Source: JAAFHB01 sp963675995 (GTDB lineage: Bacteria; Bacteroidota; Bacteroidia; Bacteroidales; Prolixibacteraceae). From it: DNA of 64,000 nucleotides. The position numbers were made by a program, and so were the translations under genes. The DNA lies in NCBI GenBank assembly GCA_963675995.2, contig CAXXIY010000002.1:1984001-2048000 (forward strand). Direction: 5' to 3'. A model generated the notes under the pieces. The model was not told the origin of the DNA. It searched no databases and saw only the letters and a program-made list of their open reading frames with translations. Below are positions 8,385-15,494 of this stretch, piece after piece. The first letter of the stretch is position 1; each line of letters opens with the position of its first letter.

Positions 8385-8822
8385 ATGATTCAAGCTGAAA
8401 TTCATACAGTAAAAGGGGTAATGAAGGTTGATTTCTTCGAAAAGGATGCCCCGTTGGCAGTGGCCAATTTTGTGAAACTCTCAAAAGATGGTTTTTATGA
8501 TGGGTTGACATTTCATCGTGTGATCCCCAATTTTGTGATTCAGGGGGGGTGCCCCAAAGGTACAGGAACGGGCGGACCAGGATACACCATTAAATGTGAG
8601 TTAAACGGTGATAACCAGTACCACGACAGAGGGGTATTGTCGATGGCACATGCCGGAAAAGATACAGGCGGATCGCAGTTTTTTATTTGTCACAGCCGTA
8701 CCAACACGAGTCATCTTGATCGTAAACACACCTGCTTTGGCAAAGTTTATGAAGGTTTGGAGGTAATTGATGCGATCCGGCAGGGTGATAAAATCGAGAA
8801 AATCGTGATTATCGAGTCTTAA
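8385..8822 (+). CDS. Cyclophilin-type peptidyl-prolyl isomerase
   Basis: Catalyses cis-trans isomerisation of Xaa-Pro bonds during protein folding. At 145 residues it is a minimal single-domain cyclophilin without signal peptide, so cytoplasmic (PpiB-like). Active-site motifs are intact: FHRVIPNFVIQGG (43-55, with the catalytic Arg), DTGGSQFFI (about 92-100) and the HLDRKHTCFGKV segment (about 109-120). It stands alone: divergent from porE and closed by an intrinsic terminator 30 bases after the stop. Confidence 0.93.
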   Translation: MIQAEIHTVKGVMKVDFFEKDAPLAVANFVKLSKDGFYDGLTFHRVIPNFVIQGGCPKGTGTGGPGYTIKCELNGDNQYHDRGVLSMAHAGKDTGGSQFFICHSRTNTSHLDRKHTCFGKVYEGLEVIDAIRQGDKIEKIVIIES

Positions 8823-8851
8823 TCGACCCGCCTAAGGGGTTTGCTTCAGAT

Positions 8852-8888
8852 AAAAACCGTCTCAGAATCAGTTTCCGGGACGGTTTTT
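8852..8888 (+). terminator. Intrinsic terminator of the cyclophilin gene
   Basis: AAAAACCGTC (8852-8861) pairs with GACGGTTTTT (8879-8888), extended by a wobble and a C-G pair, followed by further T residues. Confidence 0.88.
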
Positions 8889-9052
8889 TTGTGCTTAATA
8901 ATCTGTGGTATTGATTAATCATAATTTGTGAGATAAATTTTTCAATATTCATTAAAATATTTTACCAGAATCGTCGAACCGTCAATAATAATTACTAAAT
9001 TAGATGAGTGAATTAACATCAGGAATTGTAAATAATCTTAAAATCTAAGGAA

Positions 9053-9529
9053 ATGGAAAACAGGATTGATGTTGTACTGACACCTGAAAACAAAGCAACG
9101 ATTATTCAGGCCTGTAAAAGTGCCAAAGCAGGCATGCCTTATTTAACTAAACTCTCTGAGGAGGAGCGCAAGTCGTTACAGAAAGTGGATGATGGACGCA
9201 AACCATTTGTCCAGAAAAGCCTGGAGTTTGCATCAAGTAATCCGGCTCTCGATCCAGGCTCAGACTTGCTCAGAGGAATGGAGAAAGACATAGAACTCTA
9301 TGCTTTCCTATCTACAGTTGAGCATGAACTTCATCAGCTTCTTGAAATGGTTAATGATACCAAACAGCTGGCCGGTTCTGAAGCTTATGATGTAGCACGG
9401 TTTATCTACATGAAAGCCAAAATGAATGTCAAGATGGGTATTCCCGGCTCTCAAGCTATCGCAGATGAACTTGGCAAACTTTACAAACAGAGTAGCAATG
9501 TCACTAAAATAAAGGAATTGCAGCATTAA
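9053..9529 (+). CDS. Hypothetical helical cytoplasmic protein
   Basis: A 158-residue protein I do not recognise. It has no signal peptide or membrane segment, and is predicted to be nearly all helical, with many Lys/Glu and a segment FLSTVEHELHQLLEMVNDTKQ suited to coiled-coil or four-helix packing. AAGGAAATG at the start gives a modest ribosome site. A 23-bp GAGACAAGGCA palindrome lies 9 bases past the stop and a 42-bp tandem repeat array follows about 120 bases later. Small helical proteins followed by such repeats are familiar to me from other Bacteroidota, but no function is known to me. Confidence 0.65.
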   Translation: MENRIDVVLTPENKATIIQACKSAKAGMPYLTKLSEEERKSLQKVDDGRKPFVQKSLEFASSNPALDPGSDLLRGMEKDIELYAFLSTVEHELHQLLEMVNDTKQLAGSEAYDVARFIYMKAKMNVKMGIPGSQAIADELGKLYKQSSNVTKIKELQH

Positions 9530-9538
9530 TTCTATACG

Positions 9539-9561
9539 GAGACAAGGCATTGCCTTGTCTC
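9539..9561. repeat. Near-perfect palindrome GAGACAAGGCA/TGCCTTGTCTC
   Basis: Two 11-base arms around a single T. Shares the GAGAC...GTCTC theme with 3559-3603. It could act as terminator-like structure for the preceding gene (no T-run) or be a dispersed repeat. Confidence 0.6.
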
Positions 9562-9647
9562 TGCAGCACTGTTCTGACTCAGTTACTAAACCACCACTTT
9601 GTCTCTTTGTATATCAGGGACCAAATTCGTATATTATTCAATATTAT

Positions 9648-9921
9648 GCAATGACGCACCAAATTGGTACGCTCACGCACCATTGACATGCGATGACGCA
9701 CCAAATTGGTACGATCATGCACCGTTGACATGCGATCACGCACCAAAATGGTACGATCACACACCGTTGACATGCGATCACGCACCAAAATGGTACGATC
9801 ACGCACCATTGACATGCGATCACGCACGGAATTGGTGTAATGGCGCACGGTTGACATGCGATCACGAATCAAATTGGAACGATCACGCACCGTTAACCTG
9901 CGATTACGCTGTAAATTGGTG
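9648..9921. repeat. 42-bp tandem repeat array (about 6.5 units) with 21-bp sub-period
   Basis: Units start at 9648, 9690, 9732, 9774, 9816, 9858 and 9900. Each unit is two related 21-mers: GATCACGCACC followed by AAAATGGTAC, then GATCACGCACC followed by GTTGACATGC. Small dyads recur within each unit: TGCG-ATCA-CGCA and ACCA-AAA-TGGT. Central units are almost identical, outer ones are decayed. Because the period is a multiple of three, both strands stay open (a 14-residue periodic peptide on each), but neither frame has a convincing start or composition. The array fills the gap between two convergent genes and fades about 15 bases before the nhaD stop. Confidence 0.9.
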
Positions 9922-9935
9922 GATAAAACGTGCTT

Positions 9936-11222
9936 TTAAGATGGGAAATGAATTAAATCCTGAAGCATATAGATGATTGCTCCGGAGAAAAAGCCAATTA
10001 AAGCAAGCCAACTCATGTTTTTGAGGTACCAAAAAAAGTTTATTTTTTCCATCCCCATCGCTGCTACGCCAGCCGCTGAACCGATGATTAATGCGCTTCC
10101 TCCGGTTCCAGTGCAATAAGCCAGAAATTCCCAGAAATAGTGATCGGGCGGGTATTGTATCATGTTATACATTCCCTGTGCTGCTGCTACCAAAGGGACA
10201 TTATCCACTATTGACGAAAGTAATCCAATGAATAGTACGATGAGGTTATCATTTCCGATGGTGGCGGTCATAAATTCAGCTATATGTTTCAAAATCCCGG
10301 TAGATTGAAGTGCAGCAATACTCACCAGTATTCCAAGAAAAAACAGGATACTTGGAATGTCAATTTTGCGAAGTGCATAAACGACTGAGAATAGGTGTTT
10401 ATCCTTTTCATCTTTCTTCCCATGAATAATTTCGGTTATCAACCAAAGTATTCCGAGCCCTAACAATATTCCCATATAGGGGGGTAAATGTGTAATTGTT
10501 TTAAATACCGGAACTAATACAAGAATTAAAATACCAGAAATTAATACAATTTGCTGATGTCTCTTTGTCAATGGCTTATCATGCTGCAACAAGCTTTTGG
10601 GTGTCCGTTCAACTACTCCTTTCATCTTGAATGAGATGAAAATAAGAGGGATGGTCAAACAGAATAAGCTTGGAATCAATAATTTAGTGATAATGTTTCC
10701 GGCAGTAACCTGGCCACCAATCCACAACATCGTAGTTGTTACATCACCTATAGGCGACCAGGCGCCCCCTGCATTTGCTGCAATTACAACGATACCGGTA
10801 AAATATAGCCGGTCGTTTTCATCGTTCACCAATTTCCGCAATAATGAAATCATTACAATTGTTGTGGTCAGGTTATCCAAAATGGCAGAAAGAAAAAAGG
10901 TAATAAACCCGATGACCCAGATCAGGGATCTCTTCTTTTTTTGTGTAATCTGGTCTGTTATTGCATTAAAACCGTCATGGGCATCAATTAATTCCACAAT
11001 GGTCATTGCTCCTAACAGGAAAAAAAGTATGCCTGACAATTCCCCCAAATGAGCAGTCAACTGTTCATTGATAAAATGTTTATCAGGCATAAACAATATG
11101 TAGACTGTCCAGCAAAGAACTCCAGTTATCAATGCTGAGGCAGCTTTGTTCAGATTTATATTATGCTCAAAGGCAATTGCAATGTATCCTATAACAAAAA
11201 GAGTTACTATTATTTCTATCAT
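9936..11222 (-). CDS. nhaD: NhaD-type Na+/H+ antiporter
   Basis: Inner membrane protein of 428 residues with about 11-12 hydrophobic segments. Family signatures of the NhaD/ion transporter superfamily are clear: FLLGAMTIVELIDAHDGF, ILDNLTTTIVMISLLRKL, ANAGGAWSPIGDVTTTMLW and SSIVDNVPLVAAAQGM, with the conserved Asp-Asn-Leu-Thr and Asp-Asn-Val-Pro re-entrant motifs. It should exchange Na+ or Li+ for protons and support salt or alkaline tolerance. It lies 38 bases downstream of the histidine kinase, in the same orientation, so it is probably co-transcribed with that two-component system. Confidence 0.88.
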   Translation of the reverse strand: MIEIIVTLFVIGYIAIAFEHNINLNKAASALITGVLCWTVYILFMPDKHFINEQLTAHLGELSGILFFLLGAMTIVELIDAHDGFNAITDQITQKKKRSLIWVIGFITFFLSAILDNLTTTIVMISLLRKLVNDENDRLYFTGIVVIAANAGGAWSPIGDVTTTMLWIGGQVTAGNIITKLLIPSLFCLTIPLIFISFKMKGVVERTPKSLLQHDKPLTKRHQQIVLISGILILVLVPVFKTITHLPPYMGILLGLGILWLITEIIHGKKDEKDKHLFSVVYALRKIDIPSILFFLGILVSIAALQSTGILKHIAEFMTATIGNDNLIVLFIGLLSSIVDNVPLVAAAQGMYNMIQYPPDHYFWEFLAYCTGTGGSALIIGSAAGVAAMGMEKINFFWYLKNMSWLALIGFFSGAIIYMLQDLIHFPS

Positions 11223-11260
11223 CTCTATATTATAATTTTTTTCTGCGAGTTTTTATAAAT

Positions 11261-12619
11261 TCAGGGTGCAAACAAAATTTCAACGCTGGTGAATTGATTT
11301 AAAATACTCGTAACATTCACTTTGGCCCCATGTAACTCCATAATTTTTGCCACGATCGATAGTCCAATTCCAAATCCTCCTATAAATTTTGCATTGGTTC
11401 CCCGGTTAAAAGGCTTATATATTTGTCCCAGTTCATTTTCAGGAATGCCTACACCGTAATCCTTAATTTCAACAGCAACACCTTGTTTGTTTCTGGAAAT
11501 TCTAATCTCAACCTCAACAGTCGAAAATTTACAGCTGTTATCAATCAGATTTTTAAAAGCAATCTCCAATAATCCCTGGTTTCCCATGATCATAAAGTCA
11601 CTTTCATCATCTGAATACTCAATTTTGGGAAGGATCTTTCTTCCCGGATATTTTAATTTTACAGCCTGAATTGCATTGAATACTAATTCATCAATACGTA
11701 ATCGTGAAAGTGAAATGTATTTATCCCTGTTTAACTGAGCTAATTCCAGTAGGCTGTTAATTAAATGGTTTAGCTTTCTAAGGTCATCCGTCAAACGGGC
11801 GATATGAGATTCGTATTCTTCCGGATTACGTTTTCGACTGATGATATAATCCGATTCAGCAATCATTATAGCGAGTGGTGTCCGTAGCTCATGAGAGGCA
11901 TTGGAAACAAATTCATCCTGACTTTTAAAGACGAGCTCGAGGTCAGATAGCATCTGGTTAAATGTGATGGCTAAATGCTCAATCTCATCCTTCTTTTTCC
12001 CTTCATCGAGCCGACTGCTCAACTTTGACGAATTAATCTCCTTTACTTTGGCAATGATATTTGAAATTGGCCAGATCGCCAATTTCGAAAAGAAATAGGA
12101 AGTCCAGACTGATAAACACAAACTAAAAATGATACTCCAAAGTAGAACACCTCTTAATATATGCAAATTTTCAGCTCGATATTTATCATATGCCATTACA
12201 TAAACATGGTATAACTGATTATTAACATGGTGATTGTAAAAAACGCCGTCTTTTTTACCGATTGAAAAATAGTAAGGACTTATTAAATGTTTACTTTGAG
12301 ACCAACTGATCGTCTTTAAATTTTCAATCTTGTCGCTATATAATGTTCTATCTTTTGAGTCGTTAAGTACAATCTCCTCCTCTTCAAGTGACTTGGTTGT
12401 TTGATAAATCTTTTTTAAAAGGGTAGAATCAACTTCCTGCACATTAATTAGCAGAATTGCCGTATTCTGTGCTCTGTCAAACAGGTTTTGTCTGAATTTC
12501 GAGAGTTGGCTATCATACGAAAAGTAATAAACCAACAAGCTAAAGACCATCAGTATCCCAAAGACCAATAGTGTAAATTGGATGGATAATCTTGTTTTTA
12601 TGTTAACCTTAAAGTTCAT
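11261..12619 (-). CDS. Sensor histidine kinase of an OmpR-type two-component system
   Basis: Start chosen at 12619 (MNFKVNIKTRLSIQF), which overlaps the response regulator stop by 11 bases; an upstream ATG at 12646 would add nine residues inside that gene. About 452 residues: TM1 (about 15-35), a periplasmic sensor of about 120 residues without known fold, TM2 (about 155-180), HAMP, HisKA with phospho-acceptor His in SNASHELRTPLAIM (about residue 243) and HATPase_c with N-box NLIDNSCKF and G-boxes DYGVGIPE and GGFGIGLSI. Signal unknown; linkage with nhaD suggests ion or pH stress. Confidence 0.92.
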   Translation of the reverse strand: MNFKVNIKTRLSIQFTLLVFGILMVFSLLVYYFSYDSQLSKFRQNLFDRAQNTAILLINVQEVDSTLLKKIYQTTKSLEEEEIVLNDSKDRTLYSDKIENLKTISWSQSKHLISPYYFSIGKKDGVFYNHHVNNQLYHVYVMAYDKYRAENLHILRGVLLWSIIFSLCLSVWTSYFFSKLAIWPISNIIAKVKEINSSKLSSRLDEGKKKDEIEHLAITFNQMLSDLELVFKSQDEFVSNASHELRTPLAIMIAESDYIISRKRNPEEYESHIARLTDDLRKLNHLINSLLELAQLNRDKYISLSRLRIDELVFNAIQAVKLKYPGRKILPKIEYSDDESDFMIMGNQGLLEIAFKNLIDNSCKFSTVEVEIRISRNKQGVAVEIKDYGVGIPENELGQIYKPFNRGTNAKFIGGFGIGLSIVAKIMELHGAKVNVTSILNQFTSVEILFAP

Positions 12620-13301
12620 TCTCGCTGCAGTAAAAACCAAAACCAAATTTGGTATGAATTATTTTCGGCTCAAAATCTTTATCTATTTTCTTCCTTAAGT
12701 AATTTATATAAACATCAATGATATTTGTCCCGGTTTCGAAATCCAGATTCCACACTTTCTCAATAATATAATCCCTGGTTAGCACCTTATTTTTATTCTT
12801 TAAAAGTAATTCCAGTAACGTAAACTCTTTTGAGGTCAGTTCAATTTTTCTACCAGCCCGAATTACGGTTTTGGAATCCAGATCCATTTCCAGATCCAAT
12901 ATTTTCAACTTGTGATCTGTTAACATCATTGCATTTGATCGCTTCAAAAATACATTGATTCTGGCTAATAGTTCTCTGAAATCGAATGGTTTAAGTACAT
13001 AATCGTCTGCTCCCGCTTCAAATCCTACGAGTTTATTTTCAGGCGTACCCAATGCGGTAAGCATAATTATTGGAGTATTACTGTTTGTTTTTCGTATTTC
13101 ACTACACAATTCATATCCATTCATCAAAGGAAGGTTAATATCAAGAATAACAAGGTCATATTTTGATTGTTCCATCATTCTTTTCCCAACATAACCATCA
13201 CTGGCGATATCCGTCCGAAATCCCGATTCATTTAATTGTTTCCGAAGAACTTCAGCAAGACGTTGTTCATCTTCAACTAATAACAGATAAGCATCTATCA
13301 T
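12609..13301 (-). CDS. OmpR/PhoB-family response regulator
   Basis: 230 residues: receiver domain (about 5-118) with phospho-acceptor Asp54 in LVILDINLP, Thr in MLTALG and Lys in YVLKPF, then a winged-helix Trans_reg_C DNA-binding domain (about 135-225; ELTSKEFTLLELLLKN, GTNIIDVYINYLRKKI). First gene of the RR-HK-nhaD unit. A tandem 11-bp direct repeat at 13465-13486, the spacing favoured by this family, lies in the divergent promoter region and is the obvious candidate target. Confidence 0.93.
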   Translation of the reverse strand: MIDAYLLLVEDEQRLAEVLRKQLNESGFRTDIASDGYVGKRMMEQSKYDLVILDINLPLMNGYELCSEIRKTNSNTPIIMLTALGTPENKLVGFEAGADDYVLKPFDFRELLARINVFLKRSNAMMLTDHKLKILDLEMDLDSKTVIRAGRKIELTSKEFTLLELLLKNKNKVLTRDYIIEKVWNLDFETGTNIIDVYINYLRKKIDKDFEPKIIHTKFGFGFYCSENEL

Positions 13302-13320
13302 GGCAATTTACGATTTTATA

Positions 13321-13328
13321 CAAAAGTA
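13321..13328 (-). promoter_or_regulatory. -7 element of the response regulator operon
   Basis: Minus-strand TACTTTTG fits TAnnTTTG and lies 20 bases upstream of the ATG. No clear -33 element. Confidence 0.45.
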
Positions 13329-13464
13329 GAATTCAAACTGATAAAATGGCTCTGAATTCAAGAATTACGAACCCTGAAGGTGAATCATCTGAAATCATCC
13401 CAACGTGCAGGAATCCATTTTGACTTAAAATAACAAATTATTATCCTATGAAATTCTTTTTTAA

Positions 13465-13486
13465 TAAGATTCTAATAAGATTCTAA
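13465..13486. promoter_or_regulatory. Tandem 11-bp direct repeat, likely response regulator operator
   Basis: TAAGATTCTAA occurs twice head to tail (13465-13475 and 13476-13486), and a decayed third copy (CGAACCCTAA) follows. OmpR/PhoB-type regulators bind direct repeats with 11-bp period. It ends 35 bp before a TACCTTTG -7 element on the plus strand, the right place for an activator of the two small membrane protein genes. Confidence 0.7.
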
Positions 13487-13500
13487 TCGAACCCTAACCA

Positions 13501-13528
13501 TTTGTCTGATTATACTGATCTACCTTTG
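13501..13528 (+). promoter_or_regulatory. Candidate activated promoter of the small membrane protein genes
   Basis: TTTG (13501-13504) and TACCTTTG (13521-13528) are present with only 16 bases between, shorter than the usual 19-21. A good -7 with an ill-placed -33 next to direct repeats suggests activator dependence. Confidence 0.5.
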
Positions 13529-13561
13529 TCTCAATTAAATTGTTAATTATATAATCATAAA

Positions 13562-13666
13562 ATGAAAAAAATTAAAATGACAGCAGGTTTGTCAATGTCA
13601 CTTTTTATTCTTTTTGTTATCCTCTTTTTTGTGGCCTTGAAATATTTAATTCTGCCAGGTTTGTGA
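13562..13666 (+). CDS. Small single-span membrane protein 1
   Basis: ATG to TGA, 34 residues: MKKIKMTAGLSMSLF, then a hydrophobic span ILFVILFFVALKYLIL and a short tail PGL. Positive N-terminus (four Lys) and single helix predict an inner membrane miniprotein with the N-terminus inside. It follows a direct-repeat operator and promoter by about 35 bases. A related small ORF follows at 13723. No known family recognised; analogous in form to small accessory subunits such as KdpF or CydX. Confidence 0.5.
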   Translation: MKKIKMTAGLSMSLFILFVILFFVALKYLILPGL

Positions 13667-13722
13667 TGTTTAAATTTGCTTAAATCGCTTTAGTAATCTA
13701 CAAATTTTTAATAAATTTTATC

Positions 13723-13833
13723 ATGAAAATCAATGAAATCCCTGATGGTGTGAAAATAACTGTTGGATTCTTTTTATTTATTCTTTTGGCGGTGGTATTT
13801 AATTTTTGGATCAAGCCTCTTTTAGGATTTTAG
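13723..13833 (+). CDS. Small single-span membrane protein 2
   Basis: 36 residues: a polar start MKINEIPDGVKI, hydrophobic span TVGFFLFILLAVVFNFWI and tail KPLLGF. Similar in layout to the 34-residue protein encoded 56 bases upstream (a span followed by a short Pro/Leu/Gly tail), so the two may be distant paralogues and share one transcript. Coding status rests on the membrane-helix composition and on the repeated pattern, not on homology. Confidence 0.5.
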   Translation: MKINEIPDGVKITVGFFLFILLAVVFNFWIKPLLGF

Positions 13834-13900
13834 GCCTTCAATCCCTGAACCGATTTTGTTACTCTGAAAAGGGGGGATTATTATTTTCCATATTCTTTAA

Positions 13901-13940
13901 CCCAAATTAATGTACTATTTTAGGCGGCAATTAATTTGGG
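13901..13940 (+). promoter_or_regulatory. Inverted repeat abutting the SGNH hydrolase start codon
   Basis: CCCAAATTAAT (13901-13911) is the exact reverse complement of ATTAATTTGGG (13930-13940), with an 18-base spacer; the right arm ends 3 bases before the ATG at 13944. In RNA it would sequester the ribosome-binding region; in DNA it is an operator-like dyad. Either way it is a candidate control element of the O-acetylation genes. Confidence 0.55.
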
Positions 13941-13943
13941 AGA

Positions 13944-15494
13944 ATGGACGAAAACAAACTTTATAAATCGCTGATTATATGTGTGCTTCTTCTCGGCTCC
14001 TTATCGTTGTGCACCTTTATTCCCCGAATAAGCATTGCCGGATTTGAATTCAAAGGAGTCGATCTCTTTTCGGAACTGCAAATCGAATCTCATAAATACG
14101 AATCAAACCGCTATGCACTTTCCAACCTTCCATCAGCTTATGATCTTACCTATCTCCCTTATTTGAATGGATTTACGCGATATTTGACTGCCTCCTGCGG
14201 AATCTCTCCCTTGCTCTCATTGCCCAACTTTGCAGTTGCAGATGGTAAATATCAAAAGAGACTAATTTTTAGGGCTAAGGTGGAACGATCTTCAGTTTTA
14301 AAACCTCTCTCACAATTGTTTGCCGGAACCTCTCTTTTTAAGGATTATTCTTCTGATGGAAATTCTTTTGGCCGTTTTTTTCAGGTACTAAATGGTGTTA
14401 AAAAAGGGGAAGGGAAGGGACGAATCGCCTTTTTTGGAGATTCATTTATCGAAGGTGATATTTTTTGTGCAGATTTAAGAAATACCTTGCAGGATCTGTT
14501 TGGCGGCAATGGGGTTGGCTTTGTTCCTATCACCTCTGAAGTGGCTCAATACAGAATTACGATCGGTCATACCTTTTCGGGATTTCATTCCTATTCTGTG
14601 GTCAAAAAAGAGACGCGAACTGAGCCATATGGAGCAGGTGGTTACTGTTTTACTGCAGAAAAGGAGAATGATGTAACCTATTCTATTAATCCAAAGTTGA
14701 AGCACCTCAATCTGTTCCATGATATAAAATTGTACTATACCTCTCCCGAAAAGACGGTCTTCAAGTATCGTTTGAATAACAGCGATTTAAAAGAGATTAA
14801 TATTAATTCCTCAGATCAGCTTCAGCAAAAGGTTCTCAGGGGAGCCAATGCCACAACCGTTAGCTTTTATTTCCCGGCATCAGATACTATAAAACTTTAT
14901 GGCGCTAGTTTTGAAGATTCAACGGGGATTTATGTCGATAATTTTGGTCTGCGCGGAAATTCGGGGCTTGGCCTTTCACAAATCACCGAGGCGATGCACC
15001 GCCAGTTTAATCAATACCAGGATTACAAATTGATTATTCTTCAGTATGGACTAAATGTAATTGCCCCTGACACAAAGGATCTGAGCTGGTATGTCAACCC
15101 AATGATCAATGTGATTCAACGATTAAAGCGTTGTTATCCTGAGGCGGCTATTCTGCTGATGAGTGTTTCGGACCGTAGTACAAAAGTTGACGGTCAGTAC
15201 CGTACGATGGAAAGTGTTCCAATTATGATTGAGGCTCAACGGGAGATTGCACGTAAAACACAAATAGCATTTTATAATCTTTTCGAAGCTATGGGAGGCG
15301 AAAATAGCATGGTTTCGTACGTTGAAAGTGATCCCCCACTGGCTAACAAGGATTACACTCACCTTAATTATCAGGGTGGACGAAGGGTGGCTGGTATATT
15401 TGCAAAAAGCTTAATTAATGAATTTCAAAAATATAATGATCAGATTAAAAAGCCTGATTCTTCTGTCAACTCTTTGGTTGTCAGCTCAAAATAG
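13944..15494 (+). CDS. Membrane-anchored SGNH/GDSL-type hydrolase 1
   Basis: 516 residues with an N-terminal hydrophobic segment (about 8-27), a large periplasmic part and an SGNH hydrolase fold: block I IAFFGDSFIEGD (Ser about 167), FGLRGNSGLGLSQ (Gly/Asn region), LQYGLNV and block V DYTH (Asp470, His473). Such proteins next to MBOAT acyltransferases transfer or remove acetyl groups on exopolysaccharide or peptidoglycan, as in AlgJ/AlgX and PatB. First of three overlapping genes; a perfect inverted repeat lies just before the start. The last 77 bases overlap the next gene. Confidence 0.8.
   Translation: MDENKLYKSLIICVLLLGSLSLCTFIPRISIAGFEFKGVDLFSELQIESHKYESNRYALSNLPSAYDLTYLPYLNGFTRYLTASCGISPLLSLPNFAVADGKYQKRLIFRAKVERSSVLKPLSQLFAGTSLFKDYSSDGNSFGRFFQVLNGVKKGEGKGRIAFFGDSFIEGDIFCADLRNTLQDLFGGNGVGFVPITSEVAQYRITIGHTFSGFHSYSVVKKETRTEPYGAGGYCFTAEKENDVTYSINPKLKHLNLFHDIKLYYTSPEKTVFKYRLNNSDLKEININSSDQLQQKVLRGANATTVSFYFPASDTIKLYGASFEDSTGIYVDNFGLRGNSGLGLSQITEAMHRQFNQYQDYKLIILQYGLNVIAPDTKDLSWYVNPMINVIQRLKRCYPEAAILLMSVSDRSTKVDGQYRTMESVPIMIEAQREIARKTQIAFYNLFEAMGGENSMVSYVESDPPLANKDYTHLNYQGGRRVAGIFAKSLINEFQKYNDQIKKPDSSVNSLVVSSK

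Noticed and set aside
9648..9921. CRISPR array
   Set aside because: Units are contiguous with no unique spacers and no cas genes are in the window.
9579..9976. Periodic ORFs on both strands over the repeat array
   Set aside because: Openness follows from a period divisible by three; no start site or composition favours real genes. Reported as a repeat instead.
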